A DNA stretch of 21,959 bases from an uncultured Muribaculaceae bacterium (lineage in GTDB: Bacteria > Bacteroidota > Bacteroidia > Bacteroidales > Muribaculaceae): assembly GCA_905209725.1 (NCBI GenBank), contig CAJLTZ010000038.1:1-21959 (forward strand), given 5' to 3'. How positions within the stretch are numbered: position 1 is the first letter of the stretch; each line of letters starts with the position of its first letter. The notes under the pieces were generated by a model. It saw nothing but the letters and a program-made list of their open reading frames with translations. It was not told the DNA's origin and searched no databases. Made by a program: the position numbers and the translations under genes. This document shows, piece by piece, positions 1 through 8,031 of the stretch.

Positions 1-54
1 TTTCTGGGCTATGGGAGGGAGTGAGATAAAATGTTGTTACTTTTTCAGTGCCCT

Positions 55-92
55 CGCCCCTGCGTTAATATTTTTTGTGGGATGGGGCCTAA
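55..92 (-). repeat. Family-A intergenic repeat, copy A1 (38 bp)
   Basis: Read on the minus strand it runs TTAGGCCCCATCCCAC, an A6 run, TATTAACGCAGGGGCG. It begins four bases after the stop codon of the flavin reductase/rubredoxin gene. Near-identical copies lie at 10860-10897 (minus) and 21906-21943 (plus); only five of the 38 positions vary among the three. The ends are partly complementary (GCCCC and GGGGC), allowing a short stem around a loop of about 23 nt, but no T tract follows, so it is not a typical terminator. Its function is unknown. The rest of bases 1-96 shows no recognisable gene. Confidence 0.85.
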
Positions 93-96
93 ATAA

Positions 97-744
97 TCAT
101 ATTTCTTTGAAATGAGAACGGTCAAAACCACAAACAGGACATACAAAGTCTGCAGGAAGGTCTGTTTCGGATTCAGCAATATAACCGCAGATATCGCATT
201 TGAACCTTCGCAAACCTCCTTTCCTGATAGCCGGATCAGAACTTGTTTGAGGCCTATAGGTCGGCGCGTTTTTAGGAGCATTCCCTTTTATCACGTTGTG
301 ATAATACGAATAGGTCATCGGAGCGCCGCTTCCTGACTGCGAGGCCTTAAGCCGGGCAATGACAATCTCGTGAGTGCCGCAATCGATGAAATCCAAGGCA
401 TCCATGACCAATCGACCACAGAAACTGCCCCTCACAGCCGGCGTGCCGTCAAGTTCATCGTATCCAAAATCGGCATATTTATCTGCATCGCGTGATGATC
501 TGAATCCGAACGAACTAATGATCAGTGGGTCCGTATCTTCGGATACTATCGACAGACAGAACCTTGGATTCTCCTTGATGCATTCAAGCGTGTGATTCTT
601 TTTATTTAGGCATATTGCCAGTTTAGGGTCTTCGCTTGTTACCTGAAAACAGGTGTTGATAACACAGCCCGCGGGCACGTCGCCGGAATAGCATCCGACG
701 ACGTAAATCCCGTAGGTTATATCGTATAGAGCTTTTCTGTCCAT
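97..744 (-). CDS. Flavin reductase-rubredoxin fusion (high-molecular-weight rubredoxin)
   Basis: A 215-aa cytoplasmic electron carrier. Residues about 1-160 match the FMN-binding flavin reductase-like domain (start MDRKALYDITYGIYVV, then the TCFQVT segment). Residues about 180-215 are a rubredoxin with iron ligands Cys183, Cys186, Cys202 and Cys205 (CDICG and CPVCG). In anaerobes, proteins of this build pass electrons from NAD(P)H through FMN and the rubredoxin iron to rubrerythrins or flavodiiron proteins. It is the last gene of a three-gene minus-strand operon, 11 bp after rubrerythrin, so the likely partner is that rubrerythrin (inference from context plus known family chemistry). The ATG start is supported by the tight operon spacing. 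Both domains look complete. Regulation is expected from the operon promoter at 1771-1801. Confidence 0.9.
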   Translation of the reverse strand: MDRKALYDITYGIYVVGCYSGDVPAGCVINTCFQVTSEDPKLAICLNKKNHTLECIKENPRFCLSIVSEDTDPLIISSFGFRSSRDADKYADFGYDELDGTPAVRGSFCGRLVMDALDFIDCGTHEIVIARLKASQSGSGAPMTYSYYHNVIKGNAPKNAPTYRPQTSSDPAIRKGGLRRFKCDICGYIAESETDLPADFVCPVCGFDRSHFKEI

Positions 745-755
745 ACCGAAAGGCG

Positions 756-1298
756 TTAGAAATTCTCCGCCTTAATCTCAAAGAAACTTTGTGGGTGCTG
801 GCACACAGGACATACCCCCGGCGCTTTCTTGCCGATATGAATGTGTCCGCAGTTGCGGCAGATCCAGACTGTGTCGCCCTCGCGTGAAAACACTATGCCC
901 TCTTCTATGTTCTGCAGCAGACGGCGGTAGCGCTCCTCATGATGCTTTTCAATCGCGGCAACTCCACGGAAGCGACGAGCTATCTCCGGAAATCCTTCGG
1001 CTTCTGCTTCCTCAGCCATCTTCGCGTACATATCGGTCCACTCATAATTTTCACCCTCGGCTGCCGCACGCAGATTGTCCATTGTGCCAGAAATTTCACC
1101 TCCGTTCAATAGTTTGAACCAAAGTTTTGCATGTTCCTTCTCATTGTTTGCAGTCTCCTCGAAGATCGCGGCAATCTGCTCGTAACCGTCCTTACGCGCT
1201 TTTGACGCAAAGTAAGAATATTTATTGCGGGCCATTGACTCGCCTGCAAATGCTTCCTGAAGATTACGTTCAGTTTTTGTTCCTTTCAGTTCTTTCAT
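756..1298 (-). CDS. rbr: Rubrerythrin
   Basis: A 180-aa rubrerythrin, the usual length for the family. It is a non-haem di-iron peroxidase that reduces H2O2 to water in the cytoplasm of anaerobes. The N-terminal ferritin-like four-helix domain (about 1-135) carries the expected iron-ligand pattern: Glu20, the EKEH segment (Glu53, His56), the glutamates around 94-98, and EKHH (Glu117, His120). The C-terminal rubredoxin domain has Cys147/Cys150 (CRNCGH) and Cys163/Cys166 (CPVC). It is the middle gene of perR-rbr-flavin reductase, with 11-bp gaps on both sides, so co-transcription and peroxide induction through PerR are likely. The ATG follows the perR stop closely. Nothing is missing or truncated. 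An alternative would be the related nigerythrin, but the context favours rubrerythrin. Confidence 0.95.
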   Translation of the reverse strand: MKELKGTKTERNLQEAFAGESMARNKYSYFASKARKDGYEQIAAIFEETANNEKEHAKLWFKLLNGGEISGTMDNLRAAAEGENYEWTDMYAKMAEEAEAEGFPEIARRFRGVAAIEKHHEERYRRLLQNIEEGIVFSREGDTVWICRNCGHIHIGKKAPGVCPVCQHPQSFFEIKAENF

Positions 1299-1309
1299 TT
1301 TTATTTTGT

Positions 1310-1741
1310 TTAAGATTTATTTATATTTTTCTTACACTCACCACAAATCCCTTTAAAGTACACGTTTACACTATCACAATCCAACTCGTCGGGAGCAGTC
1401 AGCACCGACATGTCGAAAGGCACGTCAAATATTCTTCCACATCTGCGACACACAAAATGTGCATGCCGCTCACAAAGAGTGGAATCATATCTGGTAGAAT
1501 CTGATGATATGCTGATATCATTTACAAGACCCTTCTCAGAGAATAGTCGCAGACTGTTGAACACTGTAGTTCTTGACAAAGTAGGATTATTCCTATGCAG
1601 ACAAGAATAAATTTCATCTGCAGTGGGATGACTTTTGCAGGAGCAAATAAATCCTAAGATTTCAAGCCTTTGCAAAGAAGGCCTGACACCCGCATCAGTC
1701 AACCTCTTGATAAGTGCCGTTTTGTCCACACCTTTATCCAT
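1310..1741 (-). CDS. perR: Fur-family regulator, PerR-like peroxide sensor
   Basis: A 143-aa Fur-superfamily repressor. An N-terminal winged helix (about 10-80, with [12 protein letters not shown] as the recognition region) is followed by a metal-binding dimerisation domain. Candidate regulatory ligands are His38, Asp86, His93, His95 and Asp106. The aspartate in the GRIFD segment, where Fur proteins carry glutamate, is what suggests PerR. The spacing Asp86-His93 is one residue longer than in B. subtilis PerR, so that assignment is tentative. Structural zinc ligands are Cys98/Cys101 (CRRC) and Cys133/Cys136 (CGEC). The open frame continues upstream to 1837, but the promoter at 1771-1801 places the transcript start near 1765, so the ATG at 1741 is preferred over 1756. 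Neighbouring rubrerythrin and flavin reductase genes strongly support the peroxide role. Confidence 0.88.
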   Translation of the reverse strand: MDKGVDKTALIKRLTDAGVRPSLQRLEILGFICSCKSHPTADEIYSCLHRNNPTLSRTTVFNSLRLFSEKGLVNDISISSDSTRYDSTLCERHAHFVCRRCGRIFDVPFDMSVLTAPDELDCDSVNVYFKGICGECKKNINKS

Positions 1742-1770
1742 CTGGAATAGTATCATGTTTATACTGAGTA

Positions 1771-1801
1771 CAAAGTTATAATAAATACAATTTATATCAA
1801 A
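1771..1801 (-). promoter_or_regulatory. Promoter of the perR-rbr operon
   Basis: Read on the minus strand: -33 element TTTG (1798-1801), a 19-bp spacer, and -7 element TAACTTTG (1771-1778). This matches the Bacteroidetes consensus TTTG-N19-21-TAnnTTTG. The predicted transcript start lies near 1765, 24 nt or so before the ATG at 1741. Confidence 0.8.
1781..1795. promoter_or_regulatory. PerR-box-like operator
   Basis: ATAAATACAATTTAT on the plus strand is a perfect 6-bp inverted repeat with a 3-bp centre, or a 7-1-7 palindrome with one mismatch. That is the geometry of Fur/PerR boxes. It sits between the -33 and -7 elements of the perR operon, where a bound repressor would block sigma. Autoregulation by the PerR-like protein is inferred. 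Confidence 0.6.
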
Positions 1802-1853
1802 ATATTTAACATCCGTTAACAAGAAACATAAAAACATTGCTGCGATAAACGTA

Positions 1854-1886
1854 ATAGAGGGCGCCCCGGATTGGAGTGCCCTCTAT
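1854..1886 (-). terminator. Hairpin between secDF and the perR operon
   Basis: ATAGAGGGC (1854-1862) pairs perfectly with GCCCTCTAT (1878-1886), and further pairing is possible in the loop. On the minus strand a weak T-rich run follows (TATTACGTTTATC). It lies about 227 bp past the secDF stop and just upstream of the perR promoter, so it probably ends transcription from secDF. The poor T tract and the distance keep this tentative; as the stem is palindromic it could act on either strand. Confidence 0.45.
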
Positions 1887-1917
1887 ATAAAATATAAGCT
1901 ACTATCTGTGCCTGTTG

Positions 1918-2011
1918 AGTATGACCAGCATATTAGTTAACGCATATTTTGAGTGAATTTTCGTGTGATTCGGGTGATTCTGCCAAGGAGCGATTGTGGC
2001 ACCGTGACTGA
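1918..2011 (+). repeat. Family-B intergenic repeat, copy B1 (~94 bp)
   Basis: It begins AGTATGACCAGCATATTAG and ends ACCGTGACTGA. By eye it aligns with 10603-10695 at roughly 80% identity, with one single-base gap. It contains the 9-mer GTTAACGCA, also found in family A (GTTAAYGCA), and an AAGGAG string near its end. It lies between the secDF stop and the perR promoter. No family is recognised. Confidence 0.75.
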
Positions 2012-2112
2012 GCGGAGTCGCACAAAGCACGGAAAAGATAACAAAAGATGCGATGACTAATCAATATATTAAATAAATTTCGGTGTCATACCTATGATGC
2101 GAAATGAACCGA

Positions 2113-5082
2113 TTATTTGAAGCGGCGGTTGCCTTCCAGTACGGGTTTGCCGTCGGCAGTCGCGACGTTCTTCTTCATGCTCTTCTTGAGGATGTTGTAG
2201 GCAATAGGTGCTGCGCAATAGAGCGAGCAGAACGTACCGACAATCACACCGAAAATCATGGCGAATGTGAACGAACGGATTGTGTCGCCGCCAAGGAAGA
2301 AGATGCAGAGGAGCACGAGCAGAGTCGAGAACGATGTCATTACCGTACGGCTCAGCGTAGTGTTGAGCGACTTATTGAAGGTGATGTAACGGTCCTCACG
2401 CGGATAAACCTTCATCATCTCACGCACACGGTCGAATACCACCACGGTATCATTAATCTGATAACCGATAATCGTAAGCACGGCCGCTATGAATGACTGG
2501 TCAATCTCCATTGCAAACGGCAGGAAGCCCCAGCATACAGAGTAAAATCCGATGATAAGGAATGATGTAAGTACTACTGCGCAAAGGGCGCCTACGGAGA
2601 ATGCCACATTGCGGAAACGGAGCAGGATATAGAGGAACATACATACAAGTGCGATGCTCACGGCCCAGACAGCGTCGCGACGCATATCATCAGCCACCGA
2701 AGGACCTACCTTCTGAATCGAGATGATACCGTGTGCCTCATCAGCTACGGCGAAGGCGTTTTTATCCATCTTCTTGCCGTTCACTGTAAGTTCATCGGCG
2801 AGACCCTCATAGAGCAGATCGGAGATTTCGTTCTCGATATTCTCTGTCTCATCCTTGATTTTATAGTTGGTGGAGATACGGAGAGTTGAGAGGTTGTCGA
2901 TGTTGATTACAGCTACAGAGACCGTGGGGTCGTTAGCCTTCTCCTGGAATAGTTTTGTAAGATTGTCCTGCACTTTCTGACGGTCTACGTCCTTTTCAAA
3001 CTGCACGACATAGTTGCGGCCACCGGAGAAGTCGATACCTTGGTTCATGCCGCGGATGGCGAGCGAAGCGATGCCAATCACAATGAGGAAAATCCAGATG
3101 ATGCTTGCAGTCTTCCACTGGCCAAGGAAGTTGATCTTCGTATTGGTGAGGAAGTTGCGGCTTATGGCTGTGGTGAAGGTCATGCCTGCGTTGCGGCCAT
3201 TCTTCGTGATAAGGTCGAAGGCGATACGGGTAAGGAAGATCGCAGTGAAGAAGGAGCAAACAAGGCCGATGATAAGAGTGGTGGCGAAGCCCTTGATGGG
3301 GCCCGAACCGAAGATAAGGAGGATTACGCCGGTGATGACCGAAGTAAGGTTGGAGTCGAAGATAGCGGAGAATGCGTTGCTATAGCCTTCGGAGATGGCC
3401 TGGCGCAGTTTCTTGCCGTTCTTGAGTTCCTCCTTGGTGCGCTCGAAGATAAGCACGTTGGCATCGACCGCCATACCGAGGGCGAGCACGATACCAGCGA
3501 TACCGGACAGCGTAAGCACGGCCTGCAGCGAGGCGAGGATACCGATAGTGAAGTAGAGGTTGAGCATCAGGCCCACGTTGGCCACAAGACCGGGAATCCA
3601 GCCGTAGTAAGCCACCATGAGGACCATCAGGAGCACGAGAGCCACGATGAACGAGATGAAGCCCATCTGGATGGCCTCAGCACCGAGGCTCGGGCCAATC
3701 ACATTGTTGCTGACCACATTTACCTTAGCCGACATCTTACCGCTCTTTAGCACGTTGGCAAGGTCGTTAGCCTCCTCGGGTGTGAAGTTGCCTGAGATCT
3801 GCGAGTTTCCGCCTGTAATTTCATTATTTACATTCGGGAATGAATATACGGCGTCATCGAGCACGATGGCAATAGAGCGACCGATATTGTTGCGGGTGAT
3901 GGTGGCCCATTCCTGAGCGCCGCGGTCGTTCATCTTCATGTTGACCAGGTTGCCTTGCATCTGGTCATAGTCGGAAGAAGCACTTGTCACAGCATCGCCT
4001 TCAAGAGCAGCATCACCTTTGAGGGCGATGAGTTCCCAGTAGGAATTGGTTTTTGTCTCGCCGTTAGCTTTCTTCACTGGATTGCCCTTGTCATCGGTGA
4101 CAGGGAACTCAGTGGGCTTAACGCTCCAGAGGAGTGTAAGGTCGGAGGGGAGCACGCGGCGGGCGAGGTCGGAATTGATGATGGAGTCAACAAGCTGACG
4201 CTGCGAGGGAGAAACATATCCCACCACAGGGCTTCCCTGACGGCCGGCGCCGCCGAGAAGGGCGAGGGGGTTGATATGGTTCACGGTGTCCTGCTGTGCC
4301 CACTGCTGGGCGAAGCGCTGCAGGTCGCCTGCTATCTCATTATAATTATATACTTCGTAGAACTCAAGGTTGGCGCTCGACTTGAGAAGGTCGGTGACAC
4401 GCTCAGGCTCTTTGACGCCCGGGAGCTCCAGCAGGATCTGGCCGCGCTTGTCCTGAAGCTTCTGGATGTTGGGGGCCACAACGCCAAACTGGTCGATACG
4501 GGTGCGGAATATGTTGAAAGCGGCGTCAACCTGCGAATCCACCTGCTTTGTGAGCGCCTCAGCCACTTCAGCGTTGCTGGCGTTGCTCTTGAGAGCGCCG
4601 AGGAATTCACCCTCGCGCACGAAGAGCGTGGCCATCACGCCCGGCTGGATCTGGGCTGCCACTTTGGAGATGAAATCATTGTCGCTCGCTTTCGCGCCCT
4701 GTGCCTCGGCTTTCTTGATGGCCGAATTGATCTGGGCAAGCTGCTGTTCGCCTGACGCATACTGGCGAAGGATGTCGGGAACCGAAATCTCGAGCACGAC
4801 GTTCATACCGCCCTTAAGGTCAAGACCCAGACCAACCTCCATCTTGCGCACCTGATTGAAGGTGTAGTTGAGATAGACTTTCTCCTTGTCGATGGAGTCG
4901 TTGAATTGTTTCAGACTTTTCTTGTAGGCGTCGTTGGTCTCATCGGTGGTGTTCGACATCTTCACGGCATACTCACGTGCTTTCTGCTCGTAGTGACGGG
5001 TCACAAACGAGAAACTGATGTAGAAGCCACAAATCAAAACCAACAGAATCGCAATGGTGCTGATAAACCCTTTGTTCTGCAT
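2113..5082 (-). CDS. secDF: SecDF fusion, protein-export membrane protein
   Basis: A 989-aa single-chain SecD-SecF, the arrangement usual in Bacteroidetes. It is an inner-membrane component of the Sec translocon that uses the proton gradient to pull exported proteins across. The first membrane helix is at about 6-27. SecD motifs are GLGLDLKGG (about 84-92), the large periplasmic P1 region to about 470, and GMAVDANVLIFERTKEEL (about 536-553). The SecF half begins near 640, with GIDFSGGRNY (about 682-691) and GYQINDTVVVFDRVREMM (about 873-890). There are about twelve membrane segments in all. The transport aspartates Asp540 (AVDAN) and Asp878 (INDT) are present. The ATG at 5082 starts a typical Bacteroidales N-terminus (MQNKGF). 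It stands alone as a transcription unit, divergent from the lipoprotein gene. Confidence 0.97.
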   Translation of the reverse strand: MQNKGFISTIAILLVLICGFYISFSFVTRHYEQKAREYAVKMSNTTDETNDAYKKSLKQFNDSIDKEKVYLNYTFNQVRKMEVGLGLDLKGGMNVVLEISVPDILRQYASGEQQLAQINSAIKKAEAQGAKASDNDFISKVAAQIQPGVMATLFVREGEFLGALKSNASNAEVAEALTKQVDSQVDAAFNIFRTRIDQFGVVAPNIQKLQDKRGQILLELPGVKEPERVTDLLKSSANLEFYEVYNYNEIAGDLQRFAQQWAQQDTVNHINPLALLGGAGRQGSPVVGYVSPSQRQLVDSIINSDLARRVLPSDLTLLWSVKPTEFPVTDDKGNPVKKANGETKTNSYWELIALKGDAALEGDAVTSASSDYDQMQGNLVNMKMNDRGAQEWATITRNNIGRSIAIVLDDAVYSFPNVNNEITGGNSQISGNFTPEEANDLANVLKSGKMSAKVNVVSNNVIGPSLGAEAIQMGFISFIVALVLLMVLMVAYYGWIPGLVANVGLMLNLYFTIGILASLQAVLTLSGIAGIVLALGMAVDANVLIFERTKEELKNGKKLRQAISEGYSNAFSAIFDSNLTSVITGVILLIFGSGPIKGFATTLIIGLVCSFFTAIFLTRIAFDLITKNGRNAGMTFTTAISRNFLTNTKINFLGQWKTASIIWIFLIVIGIASLAIRGMNQGIDFSGGRNYVVQFEKDVDRQKVQDNLTKLFQEKANDPTVSVAVINIDNLSTLRISTNYKIKDETENIENEISDLLYEGLADELTVNGKKMDKNAFAVADEAHGIISIQKVGPSVADDMRRDAVWAVSIALVCMFLYILLRFRNVAFSVGALCAVVLTSFLIIGFYSVCWGFLPFAMEIDQSFIAAVLTIIGYQINDTVVVFDRVREMMKVYPREDRYITFNKSLNTTLSRTVMTSFSTLLVLLCIFFLGGDTIRSFTFAMIFGVIVGTFCSLYCAAPIAYNILKKSMKKNVATADGKPVLEGNRRFK

Positions 5083-5182
5083 TTTGTTTTGTTGTTATTT
5101 ATTATTATTATTTTCGCTTTTAGGGGCTTGTGAAAAGAGGTGCTGACACCCTCCCTGATGTCGGCACATACTTTTCAGCCTG

Positions 5183-5190
5183 CAAATATA
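5183..5190 (-). promoter_or_regulatory. Possible -7 element for secDF
   Basis: The minus strand reads TATATTTG, an exact TAnnTTTG match, about 95 nt upstream of the secDF ATG. I do not see a good TTTG partner at 19-21 bp, so this is only a half-supported promoter. Confidence 0.35.
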
Positions 5191-5225
5191 CGTCTTTTTT
5201 TTCATCCGCAGGCATTCTTAAGGGA

Positions 5226-5274
5226 TAAATTTGCACTTAGACGCACTTTTTCTAAATTATTTTATATATTTTTG
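5226..5274 (+). promoter_or_regulatory. Candidate -7 elements for the lipoprotein gene
   Basis: Two TAnnTTTG matches lie in the divergent gap: TAAATTTG at 5226-5233 and TATTTTTG at 5267-5274. Neither has a clean -33 partner, so I cannot choose between them. Confidence 0.3.
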
Positions 5275-5306
5275 GCGTTTATTTCGAGGGAACGCATCCA
5301 AAACAC

Positions 5307-7289
5307 ATGAAGTTTCACATGAAGTCAGAGAGATTAAAGAGAATATACAGAATGATTTCGGGGCCGGCGATTGTGGCCGGAGCGGCACTGCTTAGCGCGT
5401 GCGCGAATATGGGCACTCCTTCGGGCGGCCCACGCGACGAGGATCCCCCACGGCTCGTGTCGGCGCATCCCGCGCAGGGCGCTTTGAATGTGGAGCGCGA
5501 CAAGGTGACGCTTACCTTCAATGAACTTGTAAATGTGAAGGATGCCTTCCAGAAGGTGGTGGTGTCGCCCCCAATCGGCCGCACGCCGCGCGTCACCTCG
5601 CTCGGCAAGCGCGTCACGGTGGAATTCGACACCCTCGCGCCCAACACCACCTATACCATCGATTTCGCCGACGCCATCGAAGACAACAACGAGGCCAACA
5701 AGCTCCGCAATTTCGCTTATACTTTCTCCACAGGCCCCACCATCGACACCTTGCGCATCTCAGGGCGCGTGCTTTCGGCGCGAAGCCTCGAGCCGCAGCA
5801 GGGGATGATTGTGGGCGTGCAGGCCAATCTTGCCGACTCCGCCTTCGCCACCCTCCCGCTGCTTCGACTTGCAAAGACCGACGACTGCGGCCGCTTCGTG
5901 ATCCGGGGACTTGCTCCGGGCGAATACCGTGTGTTTGCCCTCGGCGACAAGGACAATGATTACAAATATGCCAATCCGGAGGAGGATATAGCCTTCTACC
6001 CCATCACCGTATCTCCTTTCGCTGAGCAGACAGTGGCTCTCGATACTATTTACAGTCTTTTAGGTCAGGTGGATACCGTGATTGAGCGCTCGCGCACGAA
6101 ATTTCTTCCCAATGATATTCTTCTGCGCACATTCAATTCGGAGGTACGTCAGCAATATATCGCTAAATATGAACGACTCGACACCACGCGCGTATTCCTG
6201 AAATTCAATGCTCGCCGAAACGCGCTCCCCAAGGTGAGAGCTATCGGTTTTCCGGAGTTCGATAATATCGGAGTGGCTGAAACGCGCGAAGGCCTCGACT
6301 CGATAGTGTGGTGGCTTTCCCCGAAACTGCGTACCGACTCGCTGCAGCTTGCCGTGGACTATGAACGTCCCGACTCGCTGGGACGCCCTGTGCTGCTTAC
6401 CGACACTCTAGATTTCTTCTTCAAGCGCCCCAAGCCGGCCAAGGGAAAAAAGAAGAAAAAGGAGGTAAAGATCAGTGCCGCAGATTCTCTGGCACGAATC
6501 ACTACGCAGTTCTCAATAGTTGCCACGGGCGACCAGGATGTGCATCTCCCGCTCTATTTCGAGTCGAAGACGCCTCTTGCCGCTTTCGACACGGCTCTGG
6601 TGCACCTGGAGCAAAAGGTAGATACAACATACATACCCGTGAAAGGCAAACCTCTTGTGGCAATTGCTGACACGCTTAATCCCAGACGTTTTCGCGTGGA
6701 ATATCCTTGGGAATATGGCGGAGAATACCGTCTTATGATTGACTCGTTAGCCGCCATGGATATATATGGTCTTCCAACCCTACCCCTCGAACATACATTC
6801 AAGGTGAAACCCGAAAGTGAATACTGTTCGCTAACATTCTCATTGTCGGGTCTCGAACCGGGAGTGCCGGCATTCGTAGAGTTACTTAACAATCAGGATG
6901 CCCTCGTGCGCACGGCAGCAGTGGAACAAGGGCAGGCTTACTTTCCGTTCCTCACTCCGGGCAAATATTACGCACGTGTAATAGAGGATGTCAATGGCAA
7001 CGGCATCTACGACACCGGCGACTATTCACTTCTTCGTCAGCCTGAACTCGCGTATTATTACCCCAAGGCTGTGAATCTTAAGAAAAACTGGGACAAAGAG
7101 GAGAAATGGGACGTGTTTGCCACGGCCATCGACCTCCAGAAGCCAGCGGCCATCCTTAAGAACAAGCCAGAGCGCAACAAACTCGACAAGGATAACAAGA
7201 ACGAGGAGGAAAACGAAGATGAAGATGAATTGTTCGACCCGACGCGCAATCCCTTCGACCCCAACGACAAAGGCCGCCGCAGCTACTAA
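5307..7289 (+). CDS. Lipoprotein with bacterial Ig-like (Big_5) domain
   Basis: A 660-aa exported lipoprotein. The N-terminus is basic, then hydrophobic (about 17-31), and ends in the lipobox LLSAC with Cys32 as the lipid-modified residue. Alternative ATGs at 5319 and 5352 would keep the lipobox. Residues about 45-145 match the SbsA-type Ig-like domain (PRLVSAHPAQGALNV, then LAPNTTYTIDF and YTFSTG). Around 195-235 comes a carboxypeptidase-regulatory-like beta sandwich (GRFVIRGLAPGEYRVFALGD). A short Lys-rich segment (KGKKKKKEVK, about 379-388) separates this from the C-terminal half. That half carries another such unit (FLTPGKYYARVIEDVNGNGI, about 550) and an acidic tail (ENEDEDELFDP). It is a common Bacteroidetes cell-surface or periplasmic family without a defined biochemical role. 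It converges on the carbonic anhydrase gene with only 32 bp between stops. Confidence 0.85.
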   Translation: MKFHMKSERLKRIYRMISGPAIVAGAALLSACANMGTPSGGPRDEDPPRLVSAHPAQGALNVERDKVTLTFNELVNVKDAFQKVVVSPPIGRTPRVTSLGKRVTVEFDTLAPNTTYTIDFADAIEDNNEANKLRNFAYTFSTGPTIDTLRISGRVLSARSLEPQQGMIVGVQANLADSAFATLPLLRLAKTDDCGRFVIRGLAPGEYRVFALGDKDNDYKYANPEEDIAFYPITVSPFAEQTVALDTIYSLLGQVDTVIERSRTKFLPNDILLRTFNSEVRQQYIAKYERLDTTRVFLKFNARRNALPKVRAIGFPEFDNIGVAETREGLDSIVWWLSPKLRTDSLQLAVDYERPDSLGRPVLLTDTLDFFFKRPKPAKGKKKKKEVKISAADSLARITTQFSIVATGDQDVHLPLYFESKTPLAAFDTALVHLEQKVDTTYIPVKGKPLVAIADTLNPRRFRVEYPWEYGGEYRLMIDSLAAMDIYGLPTLPLEHTFKVKPESEYCSLTFSLSGLEPGVPAFVELLNNQDALVRTAAVEQGQAYFPFLTPGKYYARVIEDVNGNGIYDTGDYSLLRQPELAYYYPKAVNLKKNWDKEEKWDVFATAIDLQKPAAILKNKPERNKLDKDNKNEEENEDEDELFDPTRNPFDPNDKGRRSY

Positions 7290-7321
7290 CCGATTGAGGA
7301 TTTATTAGAATTGAGGATTGA

Positions 7322-7870
7322 TCAGAGAGGAGAAAGTTCGCCTGTGGTGGAGTCAATCACGTAGCCGGCCACGCGGACGTCGGCGGCCATCAGGGGATGG
7401 TTGCGTATAAGGTCGACGGTCTCGGCCACTGACTCCTTCACCTCATCGAAGCCGTGAAGCCAACTGTCGAGGTCGATGCCGCAATGGCGCATCAGCGTGA
7501 TGTTGCTTTCCGGAATGCCGCGCTTCTTCATCAGTTCGAGCATCTCTTCGGCATTCATTCCCTGCACTCCGCAGCCGGTATGGCCGATAACCATTATCTC
7601 CTCCACGCCCAACTCATACACGGCCACAAGCAGCGAACGCATCGTGGAATCGAATGGATTGGTGATGACGCCGCCTGCATTCTTGATTATCTTCACATCG
7701 CCATTACGCAGGCCAAGAGCCCCCGGCAACAATTCCACAAGGCGAGTATCCATGCATGTAACGATGGCTATCTTCTTGTCGGGATATTTCGAAGTAAGAT
7801 ACTTCTCATACTGTTTCCCAGCCACAAACTCACGGTTGTGACGCAAAATCTCATCTATCTTATCGCACAA
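7322..7870 (-). CDS. Beta-class carbonic anhydrase
   Basis: A 182-aa zinc enzyme interconverting CO2 and bicarbonate in the cytoplasm. Zinc ligands are Cys39 (CMDTR), His97 and Cys100 (GHTGCG), with the Asp41/Arg43 dyad. The compact length matches the minimal beta subclass found in anaerobes. The start codon is TTG at 7870: the frame is closed by a TAA 15 bp upstream, there is no in-frame ATG before the Cys39 motif, and an AGGA lies 6 nt before the TTG. A consensus promoter lies at 7902-7932, so it is transcribed independently of the rluA-like gene behind it. Confidence 0.93.
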   Translation of the reverse strand: MCDKIDEILRHNREFVAGKQYEKYLTSKYPDKKIAIVTCMDTRLVELLPGALGLRNGDVKIIKNAGGVITNPFDSTMRSLLVAVYELGVEEIMVIGHTGCGVQGMNAEEMLELMKKRGIPESNITLMRHCGIDLDSWLHGFDEVKESVAETVDLIRNHPLMAADVRVAGYVIDSTTGELSPL

Positions 7871-7901
7871 AATTGTTCCTGATTCTTAATCTTATTTGGC
7901 T

Positions 7902-7932
7902 CAAAATTAATCATTTTTCCGGATAATGCAAA
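7902..7932 (-). promoter_or_regulatory. Promoter of the carbonic anhydrase gene
   Basis: On the minus strand: TTTG (7929-7932), a 19-bp spacer, TAATTTTG (7902-7909). This is a full Bacteroidetes consensus match. The transcript would start near 7896, about 26 nt ahead of the TTG start codon, which supports that start. Confidence 0.75.
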
Positions 7933-8031
7933 AAGCTACATTGAAACAGCATACTGCTTTCGCCAACATTGCCGTTGGTGCTCCCATTATGATGCTAACC
8001 TAACGACGTCCGTTTGGATCGGGCATCCCCC

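Noticed and set aside
55..92. Repeat A as an ordinary Rho-independent terminator
   Set aside because: The stem is only 4-6 bp with a 23-nt loop, and no T tract follows in either orientation after the stem.
3040..4755. Long plus-strand open frames opposite secDF
   Set aside because: They are mirror images of a strongly biased real gene on the minus strand, have no promoter or family resemblance, and secDF is complete.
7926..8003. A 25-codon plus-strand frame between the carbonic anhydrase promoter and the rluA-like stop, with a similar-sized minus-strand frame
   Set aside because: Both are short, overlap each other and the carbonic anhydrase promoter, and have no ribosome-binding support. 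The stretch remains unexplained but I cannot call a gene.
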